A DNA stretch of 64,000 nucleotides from Hydrogenophaga sp. (GCF_019264445.1 NZ_JAHVAB010000067.1:1-64000), one strand, 5' to 3'. Positions 26,856 through 36,120 are shown, numbered from the stretch's first letter. Notes: generated by a model not told the origin, from the sequence alone. Numbers and translations: made by a program.

Positions 26856-27281
26856 TCAAGACAGGCGGTAGGTGGCCAGGTGCAGGCTGGTTTCGGTGCT
26901 GCTGATGCCGCGGATCAAGCGGATGCGCTCCAGCACCTGCGACAGCTCGGCCAGGCTGGTGGCGCGCAGTTCGGCCAGCAGGTCCCAGCGGCCGTTGGTG
27001 TCGTGCAGCTCGGCCACGCCCGGCTCGCCCAGAAGGCTGGCGATCACGGCGCGCGTCTGGTTGCCTTCCACCGCCACGCTCATCCACGCGCTGATTTCGC
27101 TGGGCTCGGCATCCGGTCGCAGGCGCACGGTGTAGCCCACGATCAGGCCGCTGTCTTCCAGCCGGGTGATGCGGTTGGTGACCGTGCCGCGCGACACGCC
27201 AAGCTGCTTTGCGAGCGCGGCCACGTTGGTGCGCGCGTCCTTGCGCAAAAGGGCGATGAGTTGCTGATCGAGGGCATCCAT
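26856..27281 (-). CDS. Lrp/AsnC-family transcriptional regulator
   Basis: This 141-residue regulator has an N-terminal helix-turn-helix (LDQQLIALLRKDARTNVAAL...LGVSRGTVTNRITRLEDSGLI) and a C-terminal RAM/AsnC ligand-binding domain. It is divergent from the ornithine cyclodeaminase gene across 120 bp containing repeated TTCAAGC elements. Proteins of this type usually sense an amino acid and activate the adjacent catabolic gene, so arginine, ornithine or proline is the probable effector. That is inference from the neighbour. Confidence 0.9.
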   Translation of the reverse strand: MDALDQQLIALLRKDARTNVAALAKQLGVSRGTVTNRITRLEDSGLIVGYTVRLRPDAEPSEISAWMSVAVEGNQTRAVIASLLGEPGVAELHDTNGRWDLLAELRATSLAELSQVLERIRLIRGISSTETSLHLATYRLS

Positions 27282-27295
27282 GAGCGCATTTTGCT

Positions 27296-27338
27296 ATTCA
27301 AGCCTGACGTTTTGGCAGTTTTCTGACGAAATTCAAGC
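27296..27338. promoter_or_regulatory. candidate Lrp-binding repeats between lrp-like gene and ornithine cyclodeaminase
   Basis: Two direct copies of ATTCAAGC lie at 27296-27303 and 27331-27338, start-to-start distance 35 bases. TGACG also occurs twice between them (27305-27309, 27324-27328). They lie in the intergenic region of the divergent pair. Lrp-type regulators bind degenerate repeats in phase with the helix, so this is a plausible but unproven operator. Confidence 0.35.
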
Positions 27339-27401
27339 AGAGTTGGCGATTTACATTGAATCGGCGGCTGGCGACACTGGTGGGACACCGAAGGACACCC
27401 C

Positions 27402-28502
27402 ATGCAAGCCGCTTCCAACACCCTCCCCACCCTGTTTCTCAGCGCCCAGGACGTGGCCCACCTCGTCCACCGCCTGGGCCTGCCCGCCACGCTCGAGCGC
27501 CTGGCCGCCACCCTGTACGCCGACTACCTGCGCTGGCCCGACTTCGACAAATCGGCCCGCGTGGCCAGCCACTCGACCGACGGCGTGATCGAGCTCATGC
27601 CCATTGCCGACGACACCACCTACGCTTTCAAGTACGTCAACGGCCACCCCAAGAACACCCAGGCCGGCCTGCCCACCGTGATGGCCTTTGGCGTGCTGGC
27701 CGACGTGGACACCGGCGTGCCCGTGCTGCTGAGCGAGCTCACGCTCACCACCGCGCTGCGCACCGCCGCCATGTCGGTGGTGGCCGCACGCGCCCTGGCC
27801 CGCCCCGACAGCCGCCGCATGGCGCTGATCGGCAACGGCGCGCAAAGCGAGTTCCAGGCGCTGGCCTTTCACCACCTCATGGGCATCGACGAAATCCGCC
27901 TGTTCGACACCGACGCCCGCGCCACCGCCAAGCTCCTGCACAACCTGGGCGCCCTGCCCGGCCTGCGGCTCATCCCCTGCGACAGCGTGGCGCAAGCCGT
28001 GCGCGGCGCCGACATCGTCACCACCGTGACGGCCGACAAGACCAACGCCACCATCCTCACGCCCGACATGATCGAGCCGGGCATGCACATCAACGGCGTG
28101 GGCGGCGACTGCCCCGGCAAGACCGAGCTGCACCCCGACGTGCTGCGCGGCGCCTCGGTGTTCGTGGAATACGAACCGCAGACCCGCATCGAAGGCGACC
28201 TGCAACACCTGCCCGCCGACTTCGGCGTCACCGAACTCTGGCAGGTGCTGGCGGGCCATGCCACAGGCCGCACCCGCGCCACCGAGGTCACGCTGTTCGA
28301 CTCCGTGGGGTTCGCGCTGGAAGACTACTCGGCGCTGCGCTTCCTGCGGCAGGCCGCAGGCGAACTCGGCCTCGGCCAGGCGCTGCCCCTCATCCCCGCA
28401 CTCGCCGACCCCAAAGACCTCTTCAGCCTGCTGCGCGCCACCGCGCCCCAGAACACAACGCACGCCAAGCCCCAGGCCGCGCGCCTGGCCCTGGCGGCCT
28501 GA
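27402..28502 (+). CDS. ornithine cyclodeaminase
   Basis: This 366-residue enzyme is of the ornithine cyclodeaminase/mu-crystallin family. Features are the substrate-binding ELMPIADDTTYAFKYVNGHPKNT region, a Rossmann fold (MALIGNGAQSEFQALAF) and the family GVGGDCPGKTEL loop. It converts ornithine to proline and ammonia using bound NAD. The divergent Lrp-type gene probably controls it, and the HDAC-like gene starts 43 bp downstream on the same strand, suggesting a two-gene operon. Related family members use other amino acids, so the substrate is likely but not certain. Confidence 0.9.
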   Translation: MQAASNTLPTLFLSAQDVAHLVHRLGLPATLERLAATLYADYLRWPDFDKSARVASHSTDGVIELMPIADDTTYAFKYVNGHPKNTQAGLPTVMAFGVLADVDTGVPVLLSELTLTTALRTAAMSVVAARALARPDSRRMALIGNGAQSEFQALAFHHLMGIDEIRLFDTDARATAKLLHNLGALPGLRLIPCDSVAQAVRGADIVTTVTADKTNATILTPDMIEPGMHINGVGGDCPGKTELHPDVLRGASVFVEYEPQTRIEGDLQHLPADFGVTELWQVLAGHATGRTRATEVTLFDSVGFALEDYSALRFLRQAAGELGLGQALPLIPALADPKDLFSLLRATAPQNTTHAKPQAARLALAA

Positions 28503-28545
28503 CACCCCGGCTTTCGCTACCATGGCCTCCCCCAAGAGGCTGCCC

Positions 28546-29616
28546 ATGAAGACTTTTCACAACCCCCACCACGCCGGCCACGCCGGCCAGCAGGAAATGT
28601 TTCGCGGCCGCATGGTGCCGTGCCACGAAGTGCCGGCCCGGCTGGACTTCGTGCTCACCGAGCTGCAACGCCGCCCGCTGGGCGACATCGCCCCACCCTC
28701 GGTGGATGGCACCGCGCTGGACGCCGCCATTGCCCGCGTGCACAGCGCCCGTTACCTGGACTTTCTGGCCAGCGCCTGGAGCGACTGGGTCGCCATGGAC
28801 CCGGCCAACGCCGAGCGCGACGCGCTGCCTTCGGTGTGGCCCATCGGCAATCCGCACGCCTTTCGCACCGACGTGCTGCCCCGCAACTTCGCCGCACGGC
28901 TGGGCCTGTTTTCGTTTGACTCCGGCTCGCCGCTGACCGCCGGCACCTGGGCCGCCGCGCGCGGTGGTGCCGCCTGCGCGCTCGCCGCTGCGCAAGCCGT
29001 GGCCCAGGGCGACCGCAGCGCCTTCGCGCTCACCCGCCCGCCCGGACACCATGCCGGTCCGGACTTTCTGGGCGGCTACTGCTTCCTCAACAACGCCGCC
29101 ATTGCCGCGCAGGCGCTGCGCGATGCCGGCCACGCCACAGTGGCCGTGCTCGACGTGGACTACCACCACGGCAACGGCACGCAAACCATCTTTTATGAGC
29201 GCGCCGATGTGCTCACCCTCTCCGTTCACGGCGACCCGGCCACCGAATACCCCTTCTTCCTCGGGCACGCGGACGAGCGCGGCGCGGGGGCGGGCGAGGG
29301 CTTCAACCTCAACCTGCCGCTGCCCCGCGGCACCGGCCTTGCCACCTGGCGCGCTGCCCTGGACACCGCGCTGCAAGCGGTGAGCGACTTCGGCGCCAGC
29401 GCGCTGGTCGTGCCCATGGGCCTGGACACCTTCGAGGGCGACCCCATCTCCGGCTTCACCCTGAAGAGTGCCGACTACGCCGGCGTGGGTGCGGCACTGG
29501 CCCGCCTCGGCCTGCCCACCGTGTTCACCTTCGAGGGCGGCTACGCCGTGGATGCGGTGGGCACCAACGCGGTGAACCTGCTGGAAGGCTTTCAGCAGGC
29601 AACTGAAAAAAAGTGA
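28546..29616 (+). CDS. histone deacetylase-like amidohydrolase (acetylpolyamine/acetoin-utilisation family)
   Basis: The 356-residue protein has the zinc amidohydrolase signature RPPGHHAGPDFLGGYCFLNNAA, the zinc ligands in LDVDYHHGNGTQ, and the LSVHGDP..YP and GLDTFEGDP motifs of the HDAC superfamily. Bacterial relatives remove acetyl groups from polyamines or small amides. Next to ornithine cyclodeaminase, an acetylpolyamine or N-acetylornithine-type substrate is attractive. The ATG at 28546 has AAGAGG six bases upstream; an ATG at 28522 is an alternative. Confidence 0.88.
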   Translation: MKTFHNPHHAGHAGQQEMFRGRMVPCHEVPARLDFVLTELQRRPLGDIAPPSVDGTALDAAIARVHSARYLDFLASAWSDWVAMDPANAERDALPSVWPIGNPHAFRTDVLPRNFAARLGLFSFDSGSPLTAGTWAAARGGAACALAAAQAVAQGDRSAFALTRPPGHHAGPDFLGGYCFLNNAAIAAQALRDAGHATVAVLDVDYHHGNGTQTIFYERADVLTLSVHGDPATEYPFFLGHADERGAGAGEGFNLNLPLPRGTGLATWRAALDTALQAVSDFGASALVVPMGLDTFEGDPISGFTLKSADYAGVGAALARLGLPTVFTFEGGYAVDAVGTNAVNLLEGFQQATEKK

Positions 29617-29841
29617 CAGCAAAAAGGCGGAGGGCGTTTCAAGACCGCCCCCGTCCTCGGAGATCGGGCGCTCGGCATCAGGTGTGACAGCCTTCACGCT
29701 GGGTACGTGAAAAGAGGCCGGGGCGGATTCAACAAAGGCCTTTTTGCCGTCAAAAGTTGAATCCAGGCACGCGTGGTGGGCGTATCCGGAAGGCGAGGAC
29801 AGCAATGTCCACCCCCCTCCTTCCCAACGCAGCACCACCCC

Positions 29842-30792
29842 ATGACACACTTCCAGACCGCCTCTCCCAGCCGCAACTTCCTGCGCCTGTTGCCCTTGGC
29901 CGCTGCCGCAGCGTTGCTGCTCGCCACACCCGCGCGCGCAGACACCGGCAAGTTGCTGCTCACCGGCGGTGTCAGCAGTGTCGAGGGCGCGGCCGGTGGC
30001 GGGATCTCGCCCTGGGCGGTGATTGGCAGCCAGGCCACCGAGGGCGAGGTGGGCGTGTCGGCCTACGCCAGCCGCGCCGTCACGCGGGACTACCGCCTGA
30101 GCGCCTACGGCGTGGCGGTGGGTATCAACGACCGGCTGGAACTCTCCCTGGGTCGGCAGGACTTCAACACGGGCATCACAGGCGTCGGTCTGGGCTTGCC
30201 CGGCCTGCAGCTGAAGCAAAACATTGTGGGCGCCAAGCTGCGCGTGGCGGGTGACGCCGTGCTCGACAGCGACAGCCTGATGCCCCAGATCGCCGTGGGC
30301 GTGCAGTACAAGAACCTGCAGTCAAGCGGGCTGGACAGCACGCTGGACGCGCTGGGCGCGAAGCGCAGCGGTACTGACGTGTATGTGAGCGCCACCAAAC
30401 TCTTCCTCGCGCAGGGCATCGTGGTCAACGGCACATTGCGCGCCACGAAGGCCAACCAGGGCGGACTGCTCGGTTTCGGTGCCCGGCTGGGTGGCGCCGA
30501 CAACGGCTACGAACTGCAACCCGAGATCTCGGTGGCGTACCTGCTCAGCAGCAAGGTGGCGGTGGGTGTTGAATACCGCGCCATGCCCAACAAGCTCGAG
30601 CGCGCCGGCCGGGCCGCCGGCCTGGGCGGCGGCCTTCGCTCCGACGACTGGATGGACGTCTTCATCGCTTGGGCGCCGAGCAAAAACGTGTCCCTCACCG
30701 CCGCCTATGTGGACCTGGGCCGCATCGTGCCCGCGACCACCAACAGCCGCCGCCAAAGCGGTGTGTACGCCTCCGCGCAGATCGCTTTCTGA
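29842..30792 (+). CDS. DUF3034 outer-membrane protein
   Basis: This 316-residue protein has a signal peptide (LRLLPLAAAAALLLATPARA) and then alternating hydrophobic/polar strands, ending with a terminal aromatic residue in QSGVYASAQIAF, typical of an outer-membrane beta-barrel. GGVSSVEGAAGGGISPWAV and VGVEYRAMPNKLE are recognisable DUF3034 segments. First gene of a run with an exported globin, a copper protein and an ECF sigma/anti-sigma pair. The spacing (36 bp to the next start) suggests an operon. Substrate or role is unknown. Confidence 0.8.
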   Translation: MTHFQTASPSRNFLRLLPLAAAAALLLATPARADTGKLLLTGGVSSVEGAAGGGISPWAVIGSQATEGEVGVSAYASRAVTRDYRLSAYGVAVGINDRLELSLGRQDFNTGITGVGLGLPGLQLKQNIVGAKLRVAGDAVLDSDSLMPQIAVGVQYKNLQSSGLDSTLDALGAKRSGTDVYVSATKLFLAQGIVVNGTLRATKANQGGLLGFGARLGGADNGYELQPEISVAYLLSSKVAVGVEYRAMPNKLERAGRAAGLGGGLRSDDWMDVFIAWAPSKNVSLTAAYVDLGRIVPATTNSRRQSGVYASAQIAF

Positions 30793-30827
30793 TCGCTCCA
30801 CCCCATCCACGTCCCGAGCACACCACC

Positions 30828-31304
30828 ATGAAAACCCTCATCGCTTCCACCGTCCTGACCCTGTTGGCCCTCAGCGGCGGCGCCGCGCTCGCACAGGCCA
30901 TGCAGCCCGCACCGTCGGCCGCCAGCGCCTACCCCGTGGCGCCCGCGCCCGGCCTGTACGAAGCCTTCGGCGAACAGGCCGGCATCCGCAGTCTGATGGA
31001 CGATTTCGTGCAGCGGCTCCGCTCCGACGCCCGCATCGGCGACCAGTTCAAGAACACCAACCTTCCCAACCTGGCCAAATCCCTGGGCGACCAGCTCTGC
31101 CAGCTCTCGGGTGGCCCCTGCGTCTACAAGGGTGCGGACATGAAAACCGCGCACCAGGACCGCGACATCACCAAGGCGCACTTCAACGCCCTTGTCGAGG
31201 TGCTGCAGGACAGCATGAACGCACGCGGCATTCCTTTCGCACGTCAGAACCAGATGCTGGCCTTGCTCGCGCCCATGCACCGCGACGCCATCACCGTGCG
31301 CTGA
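30828..31304 (+). CDS. exported group-1 truncated hemoglobin
   Basis: This 158-residue protein has a signal peptide (MKTLIASTVLTLLALSGGAALA), unusual for the globin class. The globin part begins LYEAFGEQAGIRSLMDDFV and carries the proximal heme histidine in GADMKTAHQDRDITKAHFNALV. Truncated globins bind oxygen or nitric oxide; a periplasmic location suggests NO or oxygen chemistry at the envelope. It lies between the DUF3034 barrel and the cupredoxin gene on one strand. The ATG at 30828 gives the signal peptide; longer frames do not. Confidence 0.88.
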   Translation: MKTLIASTVLTLLALSGGAALAQAMQPAPSAASAYPVAPAPGLYEAFGEQAGIRSLMDDFVQRLRSDARIGDQFKNTNLPNLAKSLGDQLCQLSGGPCVYKGADMKTAHQDRDITKAHFNALVEVLQDSMNARGIPFARQNQMLALLAPMHRDAITVR

Positions 31305-31309
31305 AAACA

Positions 31310-31981
31310 ATGAAAGACCGGTTCGCCATGACCACCCGCACCGCCGCCGCACTGCTCGCCTTGGCACTGCTGCCCATGGCGGCGCCCGCTGCCACCGTGC
31401 AGGTGACCGTGCTTGCGCGCGACGGCCAGCCACTTGCCGACGCCGTGGTGGTGGTTGAACCAGTTTCCGGCAACAAGCCCGCTGCACCCCCGCCCGTTCA
31501 GGCCACGATCCAGCAGCTCAAGATGCAGTTCGTGCCCGCCACCAGCGTGCTCCCGGTGGGGTCGCGCGTGAGCTTCGTCAACCTCGACGGCTGGGAACAC
31601 CATGTGCGTGGCGTGCCCGCTGGCCTCGCCGGCCTGAATGCCGGCCCAGGCGCGGGCTTTGAGCTGCGGCTGGACGGCAAGGTGCTCAACAAGGAACCCG
31701 CGACGGCCGACGTCACCCTGGCCAAAGCCGGTCCCATGCAACTGGGCTGTCACTTGCACAGCTCCATGCGCGGCTTTGTTTTCGTGACCGACTCTCCGTG
31801 GGCGGTGAAGACCGATGCACAGGGCGTGGCCATGTTGCAGGACGTGCCCGAGGGCGCCGCGCGCCTGCGCGTGTGGCACGGCGAGCAGATCGTGGAGCAG
31901 CCGCCCGGTGCGCTCACGGTGACCAGTGTCACGGCGTTGAGCGTGCCCACCCAGATCCAGCCTCGCAGGAGGCGGCCATGA
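31310..31981 (+). CDS. type-1 copper (amicyanin-like) methylamine-utilisation protein
   Basis: In this 223-residue exported protein the copper ligands are visible: a histidine in DGWEHHVRG and the set C-x2-H-x2-M in the stretch LGCHLHSSMRGFVFV, the amicyanin spacing. The C-terminal part (PWAVKTDAQGVAMLQDVPEG) looks like a carboxypeptidase-regulatory-type beta-sandwich. It would carry one electron in the periplasm. An in-frame ATG at 31328 is another possible start and would shorten the signal peptide. Only five bases separate it from the globin gene, so the two proteins may share a redox role. Confidence 0.82.
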   Translation: MKDRFAMTTRTAAALLALALLPMAAPAATVQVTVLARDGQPLADAVVVVEPVSGNKPAAPPPVQATIQQLKMQFVPATSVLPVGSRVSFVNLDGWEHHVRGVPAGLAGLNAGPGAGFELRLDGKVLNKEPATADVTLAKAGPMQLGCHLHSSMRGFVFVTDSPWAVKTDAQGVAMLQDVPEGAARLRVWHGEQIVEQPPGALTVTSVTALSVPTQIQPRRRRP

Positions 31982-32112
31982 AGCACCCCGCTCGACACCC
32001 AGACGACCGTCGCCGGGTGGCGCGGGCCGAAGGCCACCTGCATCTGGCATGGAGCCGCCCCTCGCATCCGCCCAGCGGGACGGAAACACCGGCCCTGCCC
32101 CACAATGCGTGC

Positions 32113-32685
32113 ATGAGCGACCAACCCGACGACACCCTGATAGCCCTGATCGACCGCATCGCCCAGCGCGACGAAGCGGCCCTGAAAGGTCTCTACGACC
32201 TCGTGTCGTCCAAGCTCTACGGCCTGGCGCTGCGCGTGGTCGCCAAACACGAATGGGCCGAAGACGTGCTGCAGGAAACCTTCCTCCAGATCTGGCGCTC
32301 GGCGGGCGACTATCGCGCCAGCCTGAGCCCTCCCATGGCCTGGCTGGGGCTGATCGTGCGCAGCCGCTCGCTGGACTTCCTGCGCCGCCGCAGCGCCGAG
32401 CGCGCGCACCTCACCGACGAGATCGACGACGTGATGGCCGACACCCTGGAAGGCACCTCACCCAACCCGATGGACGTGAGCCTGGCCAGCCAGCAGGCCT
32501 GGGCGCTTCATCAGTGCCTGGGCAAGCTGGAGAACCGCCAGCGCGAGGTGGTCAGCCTGGCGTACCTGCGCGACCTGAGCCACAGCGAACTGGCCGAACA
32601 GCTCAAGCTGCCGCTGGGCACCGTCAAGACCTGGATCCGACGCGGGCTGGACCAGCTGCGCACCTGCATGTCGCGCTACGCGTGA
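32113..32685 (+). CDS. ECF-type RNA polymerase sigma factor
   Basis: The 190-residue protein has sigma2 (AALKGLYDLVSSKLYGLALRVV...EDVLQETFLQIW) and sigma4 (LENRQREVVSLAYLRDLSHSELAEQLKLPLGTVKTWIRRGL) regions. The ATG at 32113 is chosen because the text upstream is not sigma-like; an in-frame ATG at 31978 overlaps the copper-protein stop (ATGA) and would add 45 residues. It is followed 10 bp later by an anti-sigma gene. It presumably drives the envelope redox genes upstream and its own expression, but no promoter consensus was verified. Confidence 0.9.
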   Translation: MSDQPDDTLIALIDRIAQRDEAALKGLYDLVSSKLYGLALRVVAKHEWAEDVLQETFLQIWRSAGDYRASLSPPMAWLGLIVRSRSLDFLRRRSAERAHLTDEIDDVMADTLEGTSPNPMDVSLASQQAWALHQCLGKLENRQREVVSLAYLRDLSHSELAEQLKLPLGTVKTWIRRGLDQLRTCMSRYA

Positions 32686-32695
32686 CCACCTCACC

Positions 32696-33475
32696 ATGAA
32701 CCTCATCCGACACCCCGAACTGCTCGACCAACTCGCCGCTGCCCACGCGCTGGGCACGCTGCGTGGTGGGGCAAGACGACGCTTCGAAGCCATGGCGCGC
32801 GACCAAGCTCCCGTGCGCGCCGCCGCCCTGGTGTGGCAAAGCCGCGTGGCCAGCATGAACGAACTGCAGGCGCCCCGCGATCCCGCACCTGCCGTGTGGA
32901 CCCGCATCGAAAACCTGGTGCGCGCCGAAGGCGAGCAACAGGCCATGGCCGCCGCCCGTGCCAAACCGCCCGCACCCCGCCAGGGCGGCTGGCTGAGCAG
33001 CCTGGCGCTGTGGCGCGGCACCACCGCCGCCGGTGCGCTGGCCACCGTGCTGGCGGTCGTCACCGCCGTGGGCCTGCGCGACAACCTGGGCGCTCAGATT
33101 GGTGAGCTGCAGGCAAAGCTGGAGGCCACACCCGCCATCGAGTACGTCGCCGTGCTGAACGACGACAAGGCCAGCGCATCGATGCTGGTCACCTTCGACC
33201 CCAAGAGCAAAAAGCTCACGCTGCAGCGCGTGGGCGGCTTCCAGGAAGCCAGCGACAAGTCGCTGCAGCTCTGGGCACTGCCACCTTCGGGCGGTCCGCG
33301 CTCGCTCGGTGTGCTGACCCAGGAGCGCCTGCTGCAGCTCGCCGCAGGCGAGCGCGACGTGCGCGAGGTGCCGGCGCTGGCGGTGAGCCTGGAGCCCAAG
33401 GGCGGTGTGCCCAGCGAACGCGGCCCGACCGGGCCCGTGCTCTTCAAGGGCGCGCTGATTCAGAAGATGCTCTGA
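32696..33475 (+). CDS. anti-sigma factor (RskA/anti-sigma-K type)
   Basis: The 259-residue protein has an N-terminal cytoplasmic anti-sigma part (LLDQLAAAHALGTLRGGARRRFEAM), one membrane helix near residues 105-125 (TTAAGALATVLAVVTAVGL), and a C-terminal RskA domain (ASMLVTFDPKSKKLTLQRVGGF ... LQLWALPP). It holds the ECF sigma at the membrane until a periplasmic signal releases it. No zinc-binding HxxxCxxC motif is present at the N-terminus, so it is of the zinc-free class. It is translated immediately after the sigma gene. Confidence 0.85.
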   Translation: MNLIRHPELLDQLAAAHALGTLRGGARRRFEAMARDQAPVRAAALVWQSRVASMNELQAPRDPAPAVWTRIENLVRAEGEQQAMAAARAKPPAPRQGGWLSSLALWRGTTAAGALATVLAVVTAVGLRDNLGAQIGELQAKLEATPAIEYVAVLNDDKASASMLVTFDPKSKKLTLQRVGGFQEASDKSLQLWALPPSGGPRSLGVLTQERLLQLAAGERDVREVPALAVSLEPKGGVPSERGPTGPVLFKGALIQKML

Positions 33476-33487
33476 ACCGCGCGGCCC

Positions 33488-34339
33488 TCACTGCCGCGCC
33501 GTGCGCACGTTGGCCGGCGGCGACTGCGGGTGGCTGCTGCGCCAGGGGTTGATGTCCAGCCCGCCACGGCGCGTGTAGCGCGCATACACCGTGAGCTTCG
33601 TGGGCTTGCAGCGCTGCGAGATGTCCATGTAAATGCGCTCGACGCACTGCTCATGGAATTCGTTGTGGTTGCGAAAACTCACGATGTACTGCAGCAGCCC
33701 AGCCTGGTCGATCTGCGGGCCGCTGTAGCTGATCTGCACACTGCCCCAGTCGGGCTGGCCCGTCACCAGGCAGTTGCTCTTGAGCAGGTGGCTCACCAGC
33801 GTTTCCGTCACGGGTTGCTCGTGCAGCGCGGCGGTGAGCAGCTCGGGGGCGGGATGGTACTGGCTGCACTCGACGTCAAGCCGGTCGATGGACAGGCCGC
33901 TGAGCTCCTGCACCGGCTCGCGGTCGAACTGCTCGGGCAACAGCAGCTTCACGCCCGCGCTGGCCTGCACCGGGCCACCGAACCAGATGGCCGCGCTCAC
34001 ATCGGCGCGGATGCGGTCGCGCACCGCGTCGGCGCTGGCAAATGCCGTGTTGTTGAAACTGTTGAGGTAGAGCTTGAACGACTTGCTCTCGACGATGTGC
34101 GTGCTCTCGCAGGGAATGGTGATGTGCGCGAGCGCCACCTGCGGCTTGCCCTTGGGGTTGAGCCAGCTCAGTTCAAACGCAGTCCAGAGGTCGGCACCCA
34201 GAAATGGCACGCTGCCGGTGACGCCGATCTCGCGGCGCTTGGCTTCGCGCGGCAGGGGGTAGAGCAGCGTGGCGTCGTACTGGTCGACGTAGGCCGAGGC
34301 CCGGCCCAGCTGGGATTGTTCAGGGGTGTTGGGGGTCAT
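33488..34339 (-). CDS. queF: NADPH-dependent 7-cyano-7-deazaguanine reductase
   Basis: This 283-residue long-form QueF (YqfB-type, like E. coli) reduces preQ0 to preQ1 in queuosine synthesis. The N-terminal half carries the QueF motif [16 protein letters not shown]. The C-terminal half has the catalytic cysteine region [13 protein letters not shown] and the histidine-bearing [13 protein letters not shown]. Length equals the E. coli enzyme (282). It is convergent with the anti-sigma gene. A prolyl-hydroxylase-like gene starts upstream on the same strand. Confidence 0.95.
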   Translation of the reverse strand: MTPNTPEQSQLGRASAYVDQYDATLLYPLPREAKRREIGVTGSVPFLGADLWTAFELSWLNPKGKPQVALAHITIPCESTHIVESKSFKLYLNSFNNTAFASADAVRDRIRADVSAAIWFGGPVQASAGVKLLLPEQFDREPVQELSGLSIDRLDVECSQYHPAPELLTAALHEQPVTETLVSHLLKSNCLVTGQPDWGSVQISYSGPQIDQAGLLQYIVSFRNHNEFHEQCVERIYMDISQRCKPTKLTVYARYTRRGGLDINPWRSSHPQSPPANVRTARQ

Positions 34340-34358
34340 GGGGACGCAGAAGAGGTGA

Positions 34359-35231
34359 TCAGTTGAACTCGCGCTCGCGCAGCCACTTGGTGGCCACCCA
34401 CTTCTCGCCTTCGATCACGGGCGCACCGCCGTGCAGCGTGCGCGTGGCGGGGTGGGCCCGGTCGTAGCTGAAGAACACGGCGTTGCCGCGCACCGGCGCC
34501 ACTTCAAAGCCGACGTCGGGGAACGTGGTGCCGCCGCCGCGCGTGGGCTCGTTGAGGTACATCACCAGCGTGGCCACGCGCTGGCCGCCGCGGCGCAAGA
34601 TGGTGGGCGTGCCGGGTTCATTCGGGTCGAAGTAGTCGTAGTGCGGCTTGTACTCGGCACCGGGCTTGTAGTTCAGCACCTGGAAGCCCTCACCGTTTTC
34701 CAGCGGCCAGTTCAGCAGCCGCGCGATGCGGGCTTCCACGCGCGCCACCTCGGGCGTCTGGCCGCGCGTGAAAAACATGCCGCTGCTGGTGCGGTCGGGG
34801 TTGAGCTCTTCACCACCGGTCTTGGTTTCCACCGTGAGCGAGCGCGCCAGGTGCGGGCGCGCGGCCTCGATCAGCGCATCGCACTCTTCGGCACTGAGCA
34901 GGTTGCCCAGCACCACCACGCGGGGGTGGTTCAGCGTGGCGATCACGTCGACCATGCGGTCCCCGGCGTCGATCTGGCGCGGCGACTGGCTCAGGTCGAG
35001 GTCGGGCACCGGCACGGTGTCACCGGCCGACGCGGTCGCCACGGGCTCTGCAGGCTTGGCCGCAGCCTGCGTGCGCAGGTGCTCGCGCAGCGTGGTTTCC
35101 AACGCCAGCAACGCCACCGACTCCTGCCAGCCCGACGACACCATGGACGCGAGCACCGCTTCGGGCGTGAAGCCGGCGGTGGCCTGTTCGATGATCCAGC
35201 GGCGCAGTTCGGGGGTGATGGTCTGGCTCAT
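34359..35231 (-). CDS. 2-oxoglutarate/Fe(II) dioxygenase, prolyl-4-hydroxylase-like
   Basis: In this 290-residue protein the iron ligands are visible as HYD in [10 protein letters not shown] and a histidine in [16 protein letters not shown], with the 2-oxoglutarate-binding lysine or arginine nearby ([10 protein letters not shown]). The N-terminal third ([31 protein letters not shown]) is a helical extra domain that is common in Burkholderiales members. Bacterial prolyl hydroxylases of this sort act on peptides such as elongation factors or on free proline. The natural substrate here is unknown. It follows yaaA by 17 bp on the same strand. Confidence 0.88.
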   Translation of the reverse strand: MSQTITPELRRWIIEQATAGFTPEAVLASMVSSGWQESVALLALETTLREHLRTQAAAKPAEPVATASAGDTVPVPDLDLSQSPRQIDAGDRMVDVIATLNHPRVVVLGNLLSAEECDALIEAARPHLARSLTVETKTGGEELNPDRTSSGMFFTRGQTPEVARVEARIARLLNWPLENGEGFQVLNYKPGAEYKPHYDYFDPNEPGTPTILRRGGQRVATLVMYLNEPTRGGGTTFPDVGFEVAPVRGNAVFFSYDRAHPATRTLHGGAPVIEGEKWVATKWLREREFN

Positions 35232-35248
35232 GGTGGTGTGTCGAGGCC

Positions 35249-36025
35249 TCAGGCCTTTTGTTCGCGGCGGAACACCAGCCGGTCGACCGAGGACGCGGCG
35301 GGCACGAATCGATAGCCCTCAAGGTCGAAGCCCTTGAGCTGCTCGGGTGTGGTGGCGCGGTGCGCCACGGCGTAGCGCACCATGAGGCCGCGCGCGCGCT
35401 TGGCCATGAAGCTGATGACCTTGTAGCCATCGGCCTTGCGCTCTTCAAAGGCACAGGTGACCACGCGCGGGCGCAGCGCCTTGCGGTCCACCACCTTGAA
35501 GTACTCCTCGCTGGCCAGGTTGATCACGACGGGGCTCACATCGGCCTGGGCGCGCTGGTTCAGGTACTCGGCCACCTCGCTGCCCCAGAACTCGTAGAGG
35601 TTTTTGCCCTTGGGCGTTTTCAGGCGCGTGCCCATTTCAAGGCGGTAGGGCTGCATCCAGTCGAGCGGGCGCAGCACGCCATACAGGCCGCTGATAATGC
35701 ACAGGTGTTGCTGCAGCCAGTCCAGGTCGGCCTCCGGCAGGGTCTTGGCGTCCAGGCCGCCGTACACATCGCCATCAAAGGCCAGCACCGCCTGCTTGGC
35801 GTTTTTGGCGGTGAACTTGCGGGCCCAGGCCTGGTAACGCGCCACGTTCAGACCCGACAGCGCATCCGACAGGCTCATGAGCTCGCTGATCTGCGCAGGG
35901 GTCTTCTCGCGCAGCACATCGATGAGCTCGGCCGCCTGTTTCACAAACAACGGCTGCGTGTGCGTGGTGACATGAGGCGGCGTGTCGTAGTCCAGGGCCT
36001 TGGCGGGCGAAATCAGGAAGAGCAT
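35249..36025 (-). CDS. yaaA: peroxide stress protein YaaA
   Basis: The 258-residue protein begins MLFLISPAKALDYD, the YaaA/DUF328 hallmark. It also contains NAKQAVLAFDGDVYGGLDA, LYGVLRPLDWMQPYRLEMGT and the ARGLMVRYAV box. YaaA proteins bind DNA and iron-limit damage during peroxide stress. Start at 36025 is chosen because the reading from 36079 adds non-family residues. Confidence 0.92.
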   Translation of the reverse strand: MLFLISPAKALDYDTPPHVTTHTQPLFVKQAAELIDVLREKTPAQISELMSLSDALSGLNVARYQAWARKFTAKNAKQAVLAFDGDVYGGLDAKTLPEADLDWLQQHLCIISGLYGVLRPLDWMQPYRLEMGTRLKTPKGKNLYEFWGSEVAEYLNQRAQADVSPVVINLASEEYFKVVDRKALRPRVVTCAFEERKADGYKVISFMAKRARGLMVRYAVAHRATTPEQLKGFDLEGYRFVPAASSVDRLVFRREQKA

Positions 36026-36120
36026 GTGGGGTGGGTTGCGGGTGTGAACCGGCGAAACAGCAGAGGCGGAAATGAACAAGGCTTCCCGCGGGAAGCCTTG
36101 ATTATCACCATCGATGCGCG

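Noticed and set aside
31978-32112. A 45-residue N-terminal extension of the ECF sigma factor from the ATG overlapping the copper-protein stop
   Set aside because: The extension is arginine/proline-rich and unlike ECF sigma sequence; the ATG at 32113 gives the normal family length. It remains possible as a coupled start.
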